Shown here piece after piece: positions 48,452 to 59,559 of a DNA stretch of 64,000 bases; the first letter of the stretch is position 1, and every line of letters starts with the position of its first letter. The DNA is from Dactylellina haptotyla (lineage: Eukaryota; Ascomycota; Orbiliomycetes; Orbiliales; Orbiliaceae), in contig CM062385.1 of assembly GCA_031310005.1 (NCBI GenBank), positions 1,426,001 through 1,490,000 on the forward strand, read 5' to 3'. Under the pieces are notes generated by a model, which did no database searches, was not told where the DNA came from, and saw only the letters and a program-made list of their open reading frames with translations. A program made the position numbers and the translations under genes.

Positions 48452-49946
48452 GTTACGAGGTCGCGGCGCATGCGCGGGTAGCTGCGTTCAGTCAGAAAGC
48501 GGGCAGTGGGATTTACGTATAGAGCTCGAGAGGTCGACCAGCAACGTCGCCGCGATGCCGATGCAAGCAGCTAACCTTGGGCGTTGAATTGGTACAATCC
48601 ACGGCAAGCCAGTGTGCGATGTAGACTTTGTACGCTGGGATTTTGAGACTCAGAGCTCGGAGTTTGGAGCTCCTAGTGAACAGGCCAAGGCGTAGGATAG
48701 AGATAGAACGTTTGGGGACCGAGATATCGACTGTCCTCTTCCTCGTGGCAAGCGAAGGCGTTGCGTTACGAGGACCCGAGCGAGCAAGGTTGCGAGCGAG
48801 CACGATGGCCTGGTCAGGGATGTGTGGATAGGATGGCTGGCAGAGAACTGGGAGACGTTACAGAACGATGGTTGCGAATCTGGATCGCGGAGAAGGCCAG
48901 AAATAAATTACAAGAAGATACTCTGGCTGTCCGACCGCGGGTGCATCTAAAATAGATTAAAGGCGCTCCGTGGTGGGCATTGCAAGGCTAGCGAGAGGAC
49001 TGAATGCACCCCCGTTATCGCGATATCACAAAAAAACAAATCGACTACAACCACCCCTCCCCCCCAAAAAAAACCTGCTTGAGCGGCCGTCTACCTGGCT
49101 AGCTTGCAAATTCACACATACCATCTGACCGTTGTGCTGCAGCGAACATTCTTGCAAACGAACGCCCAGGTTGCATCTGCCCTCGTCTACAGCGGGCGGG
49201 CTTCTTTAAGGCCTCTTCTCCATCTTTGTCCCCAGTCTCGCCCTTTCCACCCGCAGCAAACTCGGAAATTAGTGAGTTGCGCATGTGGCCGGGGATGAAA
49301 CAGACAGCTTTGCCTCACCCTCTATCTATTTCACTTCGCTTCAATTTGCTTTGATCTGCTTTCTTCCCGCCACTAGCTGCTCTCGTTCGCATGTTGCGAA
49401 AGTTGTCCCGTTCGCTTTGATCTGGTGGTTTGTATGTCCAAGACAAAGATCAGACGACTGAGCTAGAAAGCTCTTCGCCGGACCATAGGACGAAGAACCG
49501 TCGTTAGACACATGTTTGCTAGCTTGCTCACTGGGTACATTCCAAATTCCGCCATTAGCGACCACTCTCGCCACCAATTCGAAGCCAATCAAGGAGCTCG
49601 AGATAGTGGCATGCTATTTTTGTATGCCGAAGGCCTTGTGTTTGAGCCAAGAACTACAACTCAACAGCGCGCGACGCCAGCATGAATGTGGAGAACTTGA
49701 GTACACCCTCCTCTTGCAGCTCAACAGTTGTTTTGCAGAAGCATGCTTTAGATTCACACGAGACTTCGTCCGCTTCTTTGAGCATCACATTCCGACTATA
49801 CAAAGGGGAAGAAGGGAAATCTCCGGGGACAGAGTTGCAGATGGCTACAGAGTAAGAAATGTGCGATGACACCCCTACAAGGAAAGGTATATCCTTCTCT
49901 TCTATTACGAAACGAGTAAATTTTGGTATATCTAGATTTCACAACC
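48452..49946. promoter_or_regulatory. Long intergenic region upstream of the Rab gene
   Basis: 1,495 bp between two minus-strand genes. It includes C and A runs near 49050-49072. Open frames up to 117 codons (49516-49869, plus) have no family pattern, and I do not call them genes. Confidence 0.5.
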
Positions 49947-51485
49947 TTAAACTAAGTCCACTATCTCTCCATCTTCGTCATCTTCGATCTCCTGTATTCG
50001 CTTCAGCTCCTCTTCATCTCGCTGCAGCACGTTTACAAGACGCTCGCATATTTCCCGAACTTCATCGTCCTCAACTGCAAGGTGGACCTCTCGGATAATT
50101 GGGTAAACTTGCAGTTCTCTTAACTTTTCTCTTATTTCCCTCGTTGCTGTGAGCAACATTAAGCTCTCAAGGTGTGCGGCTACAACGGTGTTATCGGACT
50201 CCCTCTTTTTATTTGCGGGTAAAAACTGCACTTCCGAGGGCATATCGAGCGACTCTTCATCCGGGTAATCTTCAGGTCCCATCAGAGGTAGAAGGAGATA
50301 GGGCAGAATGTTGACGGAAATCTCAGACATCAATATCTGATGCGACGGAATATCAAAGAGCGAGTTCCTTGCCACACCCAATGTTAACCAGTTTCAAGCA
50401 CTATACTGCAGTTGACCTGAGAAAGCCTTTCCCCTTTCACAAAAAAAAAGAAGGAAGGAAAGAAAAGAGGAGCCATCAGACCTACTTGATTGTTGAAGCG
50501 ACACCCTTCCGCCGTATCAAAGACTGGTGTTCTGTGAATACTATCAGCTTTGTGATTGGTATGACCCCATCGTACTCCTGGGCTTTAATGAAATGCGTTC
50601 GCCCTTCCGGATGCTATTCGTTTTTAGATGCATATTAGAGCTAGATATTCTATAAAGCAAGTCTATTTATAAGATTTGTTATAAAATAAAATAAAAACTC
50701 ACACCAGCGATGTCCGCAAATAAGTATGCCAAGTAGTCAAAGTTGGCTTCCTTGTTAAGAGATTTGTCTGAACCTTTTACGAAGAGGTCCATTAGCTGGT
50801 CCATTGCCCTCTCGCTGTTACTGACTTTCCACTCCGGCTTCGGTTTGTCTCTTTTTAATCGTAGAAGCTTGCCAGGTACTGATTCATGCTTAGCCATGTT
50901 TGCCAAAAGCATCGCGATGTAATCAGCGGCCGGGTACGAGGGATCCGTGATTAGAGATAAAAGGAGTTCCAGAAAAGCATCATCGGTAGCCAAAAGATCC
51001 AAAACTGCACGATCATCGGAGACATTGATCAAAATGTTGACAGCAGATGTAGATATCGGCTGTCGGCGACATTGTGGACTGATTAGCGTTCGTCAACATA
51101 GGCTACTCCCTATAGTCTCGCGGGACTTACAGCGTGATCTCTAACTAGTATCTTGAGATCTTTAATCGGCTTGAGATTCGATGTTTTGAATATCGAGTTT
51201 TGCGGTCCGGCGGAATATCCGACAAGATTTCCGCAAGCTTACTTTCGCCGGGAGATATTAGCATCCAAAAATTCTGCGTTTTCTTCTAGGCACAATCGCC
51301 GACGGGACGGGGTTATGCATGGTGCGGTCCAGTACCGATCATTCGGATTTCCTGCCGCGGGGAGGCGAGGAATCCCACAAGCTGTAGAGACAACTATTAG
51401 AACCAGATTTCTGTGAAGTGTAGACATAGATATCTACATCTAGGAACGGGGCCCTTGCCTCTTCTATTGGCGAAGGTTGCGCCAT
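49947..51485 (-). CDS. hgh1: Hgh1, ARM-repeat chaperone adaptor
   Basis: Exons 51459-51485, 51336-51381, 51131-51237, 50703-51059, 50486-50613 and 49947-50367 encode 361 aa. The N-terminus is rebuilt over three exons: MAQPSPIEE + [15 protein letters not shown] + [14 protein letters not shown], matching the Hgh1 pattern (ELVGFL, IRQIA-ENLVGYS). ARM-like repeats follow ([29 protein letters not shown]), then [19 protein letters not shown] and an acidic end ([14 protein letters not shown]). Hgh1 helps fold translation elongation factor 2 with TRiC in yeast. Intron 1 starts with GC (GAG|GCAAGG), like the Rab gene next door. Phase is kept in all five introns. Confidence 0.9.
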
Positions 51486-51849
51486 TCTCGTATCTCGCCG
51501 TGCGGTTTCCTTTTTGCTATTCTGTTCTTACAGTTACCACTCCGATCCGTATCCGCATCCTCGCGCTCCGGAGAAGTCACCGGCCAACTTACCGTCTCGA
51601 TCGTTGCTGCGAAATCACGAACAATTCTATTCCATCTTTTTATTTTTATTTTTTTTTGGTGTTGCGGTGTGTGTGGGACGAGATAACGTCTGCCCGAAAC
51701 ACCCTCAACGCTATCTCATCCCTTCCCGGACTTTCGTATCTTCGTCTTCCAGCCAAAATATATTCTCCGCGAACCCCTCAACCCCGCCTCCTCCGACTCT
51801 TCCCCCAACATTTCCTCCGACCCTCGCTCTCGACAGCAAACTAGAAAAG
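51486..51849. promoter_or_regulatory. Divergent promoter hgh1 / succinyl-CoA ligase
   Basis: 364 bp. T-rich stretch at 51628-51658 near the likely ligase leader. No defined site recognised. Confidence 0.5.
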
Positions 51850-53675
51850 ATGTACAAACTCCTTCGAACCCGGCCGGTGGCTGCCACGTTAAATTCAGCA
51901 CTGAGGGTACACGCCGCCCTGCCATTGAGAACACTTCCAATTCATCCGAGACAGCTCTAACTGACCGGCTCCCTACGTGATAAATAGGATGCCACCAAAA
52001 GCCACCTCCTCCGCCAGCAAGTTCGGTCATTGTCGATACACGAATATCTATCCGCCAATCTATTGAAATCAGTATGAATTGCCTCCCTTTACACACCCGA
52101 AAGCACCCCGGTCGCGCTTCCATCTACCCGGCCGAGCGAGCACCATTAGTCGAAGAATTGAGGTGCTGACCTGATGTATCATCTGCAGTATGGCATCGGC
52201 GTTCCAAACGGACAAAACGCAAAATCCGTAGAAGAGGCCGAGAAGGTCGCCAAAAGCATCGGTACGCAGATGACACCCCGATAGATCACCCTTCACGGAT
52301 TTGGATATTTCGTGAAATCTGACGTCCCGTGGGAGGAGCCAGGCGGCGATGATATGGTCATCAAGGCACAAGTTCTAGCAGGAGGTAGAGGCAAAGGAAC
52401 CTTCGATAGCGGCTTGAAAGGTGGCGTGCGGGTTGTTTACTCGTAAGACCTCTCCACCCGACAACATGGCGATATCGTTCCGTACTCACTGCCTCTATTT
52501 CAAAATATATTTTAGGCCCGCCGAAGCGAAACTCTTCGCCGGTGAAATGATCGGTCATAAGCTCATTACCAAGCAAACTGGTCCAGCCGGCAAGTTGTGC
52601 ACGTCCGTATTTATTGTTGAGCGCAAGTTCGCCCGACGGGAATTCTATCTTGCTATCCTTATGGACCGCGCGACCCAGGGTCCCGTTATCGTAGCTTCCT
52701 CTCAAGGCGGTATGGACATTGAGGCTGTGGCCAAGGAATCCCCAGAGGCTATAATAACAACCCCTATCGATATCCACGAAGGGGTCACCGATGAAATTGC
52801 TCAGAAGATCGCGAGGCAGCTCGGCTTCTCTCCGCAATGCATCGAAGAGGCGGCTACAACAATCCAAAACCTCTACAAGGTCTTCATTGAAAAGGATGCC
52901 ACGCAGATCGAGATCAACCCTCTTGCTGAAACCAACGATCACAAGGTGCTTTGCATGGACGCCAAGTTCGGATTCGATGATAATGCAGATTTCAGGCAGG
53001 AAGAAGTATTTTCTTGGAGAGACGTCGCCCAAGAGGACCCAGACGAGGTCCAGGCTGCTGAGTACGGCCTCAACTTTATCAAATTGGATGGTGATATCGG
53101 TTGCTTGGTCAACGGCGCCGGACTGGCCATGGCGACCATGGATATCATCAAATTAAACGGTGGCAGCCCAGCAAACTTTTTGGATGTCGGTGGTGGCGCA
53201 ACCCCAAAGGCCATCCAACGTGCCTTTGAGCTCATCACAAAGGATCCGAAAGTTACAGCTATCTTTGTAAACATCTTTGGTGGCATCGTCCGCTGTGATG
53301 ACATTGCCCGGGGTCTCATCGGCACTGTTCAGAACATGAACCTCCGCGTCCCAGTTGTTGCTCGTCTACAGGGCACCAACATGCAGGAGGCCCAGAAATT
53401 GGTATGATAACAGCTACCTGCCTAGGGTTTCCGCTTATGTCATCGACACGAAAGCTTACAAGTAGCATAGATCAACGAATCCGGCCTTAAGATCTTCTCG
53501 CTCGACGATTTACAGTCCGCTGCTGAGAAGGCCGTTCAGTTCTCGAGAGTGGTCAAAATGGGTAAGTTCGATTCCAGTCAAGAAAATCTTCCCAAATGAG
53601 CCCGGTCCCGCTGACACATTGACATCCGCAGCCCGAGATATCGATGTTGGTGTTGAATTCACTTTAGGTATCTAA
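51850..53675 (+). CDS. lsc2: Succinyl-CoA ligase beta subunit, mitochondrial
   Basis: Exons 51850-51906, 52018-52071, 52189-52261, 52343-52442, 52516-53401, 53471-53561 and 53632-53675 encode 434 aa (yeast Lsc2 427). The N-terminus [19 protein letters not shown] is basic and amphipathic, as in a matrix targeting sequence. Then [36 protein letters not shown]-grasp region to [19 protein letters not shown], ligase part [29 protein letters not shown] and [14 protein letters not shown]. The enzyme makes ATP (or GTP) and succinate from succinyl-CoA in the TCA cycle. The exon 1/2 border (donor at 51907, acceptor at 52017) is the least certain; the others are clear. Confidence 0.94.
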
Positions 53676-53958
53676 ATAAGCCTTCGGTCTGTTTTAGCTT
53701 TATAGAAGAATGTGCATATACTTGTCCTTTTTTTTGTCCCATCCGCTTGTACAGTTAAACTTTGGGCGACCCGTTTTATAACTCGATACAACCATTAAGC
53801 GGGCCAGTTTGTAGGCCAGGCAGTGAAAGCCAATCTAATCTGCGGTGTCAGCCACATGTTTGTTCGATAAGCGACATGCGGCACCATTTCCCTCGTTTGT
53901 TGGTGTTGTTGGAAAAAAGCATGTTGACCAGGTTTTTCATCACCAGTTTGTAGAGAAT
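53676..53958. other. Intergenic region ligase / DUF3245-like gene
   Basis: 283 bp, holds a 3' UTR and a promoter. The next gene's frame is open upstream to 53845 but lacks conserved residues there. Confidence 0.4.
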
Positions 53959-54690
53959 ATGACACATATATCTGTATCGAAGTCCCCCGACCCGCTGGTG
54001 CTCCAGAACCAGCTCGCGGTATCCCTCTCACAGAAGCGTAAGTTGATCTCGTCATGGCTACCACCGCCGACTGCCGACGAGCTGGTGAACCAAAAGTCCG
54101 TAGAGGACACCGCGACAGATGAGAATGAAATCTGGAAGAGTCGGCCTGCGACGTATGCGTCTGCCTCCTCTATTCCCTATTCAAAAGCTTAAAAACACTA
54201 AACCTTTCTCCATTCGCGATTTAGATTGGGAGTTGGTCATCCAATACCGTCTTCGTCATCCATCGCCGATGCGTACAGCCATGAAAATGACCTCTTGCGT
54301 AGACGCCTCCTTGGTCAAAGCTCTCTCAAAGACGCCCGCCAGCGACATCTAGAAAGGACAAAAGCCCGAAAGCCAGTGGAGGACGACGGCTCCAGCTCTA
54401 GCGACGGAGAGCAAGTGGATCGTGGCGGTACAGTCAAGAACAGCGCGAAACGGCGGCGTTTGAAAGAAGAGAGCAACGGTTCCTCAGAGCAGGAGAACGC
54501 TGATTTCGATTCTAAACCAAGCAAGGGCGAGAGAGAAGAAATGAAGGGTGGCTTCATTTCGTTAATATCGAAGACGCCACCAAAGAACAAAAACAAAGCT
54601 CGGGGACAGATAATAATAGAGACGCCAAAGAACAAAAACAAAGCTCAGGGACAGGAGTCGACACCAGGATTATTCAGTTCAGAAGCTTAG
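53959..54690 (+). CDS. DUF3245-like nuclear-type basic protein
   Basis: Exons 53959-54152 and 54225-54690 encode 219 aa. The N-terminal part has LVLQNQLAVSLSQKRKLISSWLPPP and SRPATYASA-less junction ending RPATLGVGHPIP, which recalls the fungal DUF3245 family (helix, then SWLPPP, then a Gly/Pro motif). The middle has a charged helix (ENDLLRRRLLGQSSLKDARQRHLERTKARK); the rest is Ser/Glu/Lys-rich with a nuclear-signal-like SAKRRRLKEE. Near the C-terminus a segment is duplicated (PKNKNKARGQ / PKNKNKAQGQ) at DNA and protein level. No enzyme motifs. Function is unknown; a nuclear role is only inferred from composition. Family call is from memory and moderate. Confidence 0.72.
54572..54654 (+). repeat. 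Intragenic direct repeat, two ~35-nt copies
   Basis: Copies 54572-54608 and 54621-54654 share AAAGAACAAAAACAAAGCTC and GGGACAG and differ at few positions and one 3-nt length step. They sit in one reading frame. Confidence 0.8.
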
Positions 54691-55650
54691 ATGTAAAGCA
54701 TCTTCTCCTTTTCTTTCTGCACATTGATCGTTGGGGGTTTCGTAGACGAAAGCCTAAAGAGTGTGAAGAAGAAGAAGAAAAGGGAGAAGATTAACACATC
54801 TAAGCTTCTGAGTAGTTAATTCACTAAATTTCTGGGACATAGTGTTTGGCTTCTCCATAAGAAGTTTTCTTATTTTTCTACTATCCAAGGCACTACTCTT
54901 GGATTGCTCCTGGCCACACACGCTTCATCAGAGCAACATACATGCATGGTAATCTAGGAGGCTGTGGAGAAGAGGAAAACATTTAGGGAAGGGGGGAAGC
55001 TATAATCTGAGCTTTAGTATGTATGTCAAAAGTCAGGCAAAATAACAGTCGTAAAGAAAAAAGGGAAAGTAAATTTGTAGATTAAAAGCCTGCCAATCTA
55101 AAGAAGGGGGCGAAAAGAAAAGAAACCGATGTCGTCCATCCACCACAAGATACAAAAATCGTCACTGCCGGGTAGTAACAGCCAAAGCTATCAATCAGTA
55201 TAAAATACGGAAATCACTGAGCCACAGCAAAAAGATCAACGCCAGCCTTTGCCCCTTGTCATTAATTATATGCACCCACTTAAGGAAAACTGAAGAGGTA
55301 GGTATCGGAAATGCGAAAGAGAAATAAGGAGATAAAGGGAAGGTATTCAGAAATAAAAGACGTTATCATAAAAAGAAAAAAGGATCTGGGAGTAAAAATG
55401 TCAAAAAAAATTACAAAACAAAATCGGACGAAACCAGCAACGGCCAACTCATGAGCCAAGCTCAGAACGAATACAAATACAAGAAAAGGGCTTCAGTAAA
55501 TTACGTCAAAAAGGTTGCCAATATGCAAATGGAAAATGGGCAGATTGACTCGATCCAAAATAAAAGTTCAAACCTCAGGTCTGCGAAGAATTATATGCGC
55601 GATTTTTTGGCACTGTAGGCGCTTCACAAGACATTCAATTTTTGAGCAGT
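54691..55650. other. Convergent intergenic region
   Basis: 960 bp between the stops of the DUF3245-like and SFL1-like genes. Purine-rich on the plus strand with many GAA/AAG runs. No gene found; long 3' UTRs likely. Confidence 0.5.
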
Positions 55651-57736
55651 TTAATCAACTCTCTTTCTCTTCCGACTTTCTTCATTGCCTGGCTCGGAGT
55701 CCGATCCCTTGTCGCTCATGTTATCCGGACGGGACAGATTATCCTGAGCAGACGATGGGTTCAGTAAAGCATGGACCCCGCTCGAGACTATACTACCTCG
55801 CCGTGAGCCCCCCATTGGTGGAGGCGGGGCGTCGAATTTAGAAGGGCTGGTCGTCTGTTTGGCGGTAGCGAAAGACCATGTGCTGTCCGGACCGATAGAG
55901 GAGAGAGAGGGTTCAAACGGTGGAGGGGATTTTCGAACAGACGAGAAGGACGGCCGCGATACAGGTGGCTGCTGTCTTATTTCGTAATTCGAAAAGCTCG
56001 GAGGGGCCTCGTCTTGCGCATTTTGAGGTTCGCAGGATCGACTGGATGTACTGTTTCCCCATTGAACAGCCGATTGGTGGGAGAATGGGGAGTTTCCTGG
56101 TGGGTTCCATCCCTGGAGTCTGATATCCGCCGATGTGTGACGTCTCGAAAGGTGGCTTGGATGAACTGGAATGCCGGGGGGTCTTGGGCCGCCAAGACGA
56201 TCGATGGAAGAAGGGTGAAGTGAGGAAGTTGGAGTCGCTCCCGATGGCCCGCTCATGGATCCAAATCTTCGCTGTCCAGTATTTCCGTTATGGCTAGACG
56301 AGAACGGTGGGCGGAAATAGCCGCTCCCGAGACCAGAGCGAAGAGGGGGCGGAGGGCGACGACCATCGTCATCGAAATGACTAGCTTGTCGAGGGGACAT
56401 CGGCGCACCGTTATCCATTGGGGGGAAAGAGAAAGTAGGTACACGTTCACGTTGGAAAGATTCAATACTCTCTTCGAGTGAACTTGCGTATCGCTCAATT
56501 TCTTTCTGTCGAGATTGGACTAGATTTTTGGGGGGGGCAATGTTAGCACTCTTTGTTTCTTTCTTTCGTTTTCCATTCTTATATTCCTATCTTATTAAGA
56601 CTGATAAGCGGGGAAACAAATTCATACTTTCTCTCAAAAATGATACATCGGATGGTGGGGTGACTCTGGAAATATATTGGGATAGATCGATGGTCCACTG
56701 TACCATAATGTCAGTTAGCATAATTGTTTGCGAAAATGAATTGGGCGTGTTGGGAAACTCTTACTTGATGACATCGTGTCAATCCTTCAAGAAGATTTTG
56801 GCACTGGTTTCCTAGTACGTTGTTGGCATCTTCAAGGCGGTGCATCCTGCTGTTGACATCCCAATAAGCTTGTTCCAATCCAGCCAAGCGGCTCTCGATC
56901 GTATCGACTGCTTGCTCATTCGGTGTTCCCGGCGCGCTTGGAGCGGTACTTCGGTTCCCTGAGTACGGGGTCTCCTTTGGAATTGCAGGGCGGGAAGGTC
57001 GTCGTCTGATGTCCCTCAGGCTAGCTAGGTCCCCTCTTTTAAAGCTGCCGTTGCCGTGTTTGAATTCCCAGAGTGCAGAGTCCGGTGACGTGGAGTGGAA
57101 TACATCGTTTACTACGAATTGATGCGTTAGAATTTTGTCTTGGTTTTCCCGCAACGGCCTCGGAAATCGAACCTTTGTGAAAACCATACATATTGAGCTG
57201 ACGAACGAACGAGGAGACATTGGTATGTTTGAAATATTGACTATAGAATAAAACTGTCAGCAGCAGGAAGGGAAGAAGGCGGGGTATGGATTGAGGAGGT
57301 CGAACCTGAGGACTTTAGAAAACTCGCCGGTTGGAGACATGACAAAGCTCTCACCCGACGAAGCCCAGGAGATGAGATGCTGAATGGCAGCATCCTCAAG
57401 CATGCTGTAAAGCTTGTGGATGAAGGCGGTTTGAACCTTTGGTTGCTGTAAACCGTTCGAGGCAGATGAGATAGCCAAAGAACTATTTCCGGCCGTAGAT
57501 TTGGTAGCCTCTGAGGGGCCGGTGGGGCCATCCTGGCCGTCCATTTCGGGGCTCTCGGTAGAAGCCATGTCCATCGGTTCGGGTTTGGTGTCCGAGGGGA
57601 GTGTGTGAGACTGCGAAAGCGAGTGGTTTCGGTCTATAGGTCCGCTGAAAGGTGACCTGGCACTAGTACTTCTCTCCATCATCATCATCTTGACAGGCGG
57701 GTAGTGTTCGTGAGGTAGGCGCGAGGTGGCATGCAA
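55651..57736 (-). CDS. sfl1: HSF-type transcription factor, SFL1/MGA1 group
   Basis: Exons 57306-57736, 57173-57240, 56765-57111, 56628-56697 and 55651-56519 encode 594 aa. The HSF DNA-binding domain is split over three exons: TAFIHKLYSMLED, ISWASSGESFVMSPTGEFSKVL, then QYFKHTNVSSFVRQLNMYGF (recognition helix SFVRQLNMYGFHK) and VNDVFHS, LWEFKHGNGSFKRGD, LRDIRRR. This matches yeast Sfl1/Mga1 closely (FVMSP, EFSKVL, EFKHGNG). A coiled coil follows (SRLAGLEQAYWDVNSRMHRLE) and a Pro/Ser/Gly-rich tail ending ESRKRKRVD. SFL1 proteins repress flocculation/hyphal genes under cAMP control in yeasts. Start could be at MMMMERSTSAR (57688) instead. A very long gene-free region lies upstream. Confidence 0.9.
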
Positions 57737-58122
57737 ATAGCGAGACGAGAGGTTGGCGGAATGGTGTTTGGCTGGGGAGTATGTTCGGAGGGATTTGATT
57801 TCGAGGTGTCGAGGGAGTCGCAGGTGATCCGATCGGTCGGCAATCTACGGATTAAGTGGGACCGAAAGGCGCGAGAGACGGCGTTTGCCTGCTGGAGAAG
57901 TCCCGAGCAGGGTGGGAAAGGTGGGTTTTGATTTCTGATTTTTTATTTTTTATTTTCGATTTCGAGCGGCGTGTTCCCCAAGCGGCGGAGGGAAAGGTTG
58001 GGGAGGGAGAGAGGGAAGCGGCGTGGAATATTCTGCTGGTCCCGCGACGGAACTTTGAGGCGAGAAGAGGTCGGGGGGCAGCGAGCAGACCCCAAAAGAA
58101 AAGAAACGACGGCCGGGTTGGC

Positions 58123-58194
58123 TGGAAGACCAGAAGAACCAGAAGAACTAGAAGAACTAGAGGAACCGGAGGAACCAGAGGAACTAGAAGAACA
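58123..58194 (+). repeat. 9-bp minisatellite, 8 units (GAAGAACYA type)
   Basis: Eight degenerate 9-bp units such as GAAGAACCA, GAAGAACTA and GAGGAACCG. Read in frame they would give Glu-Glu-Pro/Leu repeats, but no gene is supported around them. Confidence 0.8.
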
Positions 58195-59530
58195 GCAGCA
58201 GGTAAGCGGACGCCTGGCTCATGCGGGCAGCGCAATTTTGTTTAGTGCAGCCGGGCGATTGGTGGCTGTTGTTCTGGAAGGTCGAAGGGGAAAAAGAAAG
58301 GAAGAAAGGGGATTGGGCGGCGGGCGCTCCGAGCAAAACAGACACACACCCGAGCAGCGGGCCCTCAGCAGCAGCAGATAGATGGATATATATCTCTAAA
58401 AAAGTATGTACGGAGGCAGGTAAATGCGTGTGCGAGGGTGCGGGCGGGCGGGCGTATATAGCAGTGATATGGCTGAGAGGAGAGGGGGAGAGGGAGGAGG
58501 GAGGAGGAGGAAGGGGAGGGGAGGGGCGGTGAGTGAAACCGGAAGCAATCGAATATATTCTTTATACAAGAATCACCGGTCTCCATCGTGGAATCTTCTG
58601 CCTCTCGTCTTCTTTCCTTCGTCTCGGAAAAACAAGCGTCAGGAAGAGGATACGGCAGAAGTCGAAGAAAAGACGGGCCGGACCAGCGAACGGACCCGTC
58701 ACAGAAACCTCGCCTGTGACACGGGTTCCTCTCGTTCGTCTGCTCGTCTGGAAATCGAACCAGAAGCCTCTCCGGAAAGCGGCCAGTCCGGCAGAAATAC
58801 TCAGAAATATACCGCGCAGGACGTCCGTCGTATTCCTGTGCTTCTGTTCCTCATCATCTTCATCTTCTGCTTCTTCTGCTTCTTCTGCTGCTTCTTCTTC
58901 TGCTGCTCTGCCTCTGCCTCTGCTGCAGCTAGCGAGCTAGCTCGTATTGACCAGAGCAGTTGATCCGATACTCACGCAGAGAGGTGCGAAATCCCAAATT
59001 CCAGACCGCCCTGTCCGCTGACTGGACGGGTAAGGTGCCAAAACCTGCCAACCGTTTACCCATTCGGTTTTGCCTGGCGGTCAACAAGAACGGAAAAGGG
59101 AACACGAGCGGGGATTCCGCCCAGGGTTTGGGGTCGCAGCCAGGCTCCGTCCCGGATTCACCACCAGCCTGGGCTGAGCTTGAGAGCTTGCATTTTTTGT
59201 GGGGGGAAGGGAGGGAAGGGAAGGGGCGGATCTGGCTAAATTGAAATACCTAAGACCGCAATCTTTGGAACCTCAAAATATGGTTCTACCAATCTGCAAT
59301 ATCGAATATGGGCACAATCTGCATGTACGCTGGCTGGCAGTGTATATATAGAGATGTCGATATATCTGTTCCAAATCGAGAGCGGGAAGGAAGCATATAA
59401 AATAGAATAAGCCCTTGGGCGAGGAAACCCCACTGCCACAGAAGCGCCCGCAGGTCTGATGCTCTCGTTTGGGGTTCAAACGACGAACCACGGGAGAAAC
59501 GGGAGGAGAGATGGGGAAGGGAGAGAAGGG

Positions 59531-59559
59531 AAAAAAAAAAAAAAAAAAAAAAACCCCCC
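59531..59559 (+). repeat. A23 run followed by C6
   Basis: The longest homopolymer in the window: 23 A directly followed by six C. No target-site repeat or element body flanks it, so it does not look like a retroposon tail. Confidence 0.85.

Noticed and set aside
49516-49869. 117-codon plus open frame in the Rab-Hgh1 gap
   Set aside because: No recognisable domain, no matching partner exons and no conserved motif.
58424-58963. 179-codon plus open frame upstream of the SFL1-like gene
   Set aside because: Built from GGA-rich and CTT/CTG microsatellites; no conserved pattern.
59531-59559. A23 run as a retroposon poly-A tail
   Set aside because: No element body, no target-site duplication and no related copies in the window.
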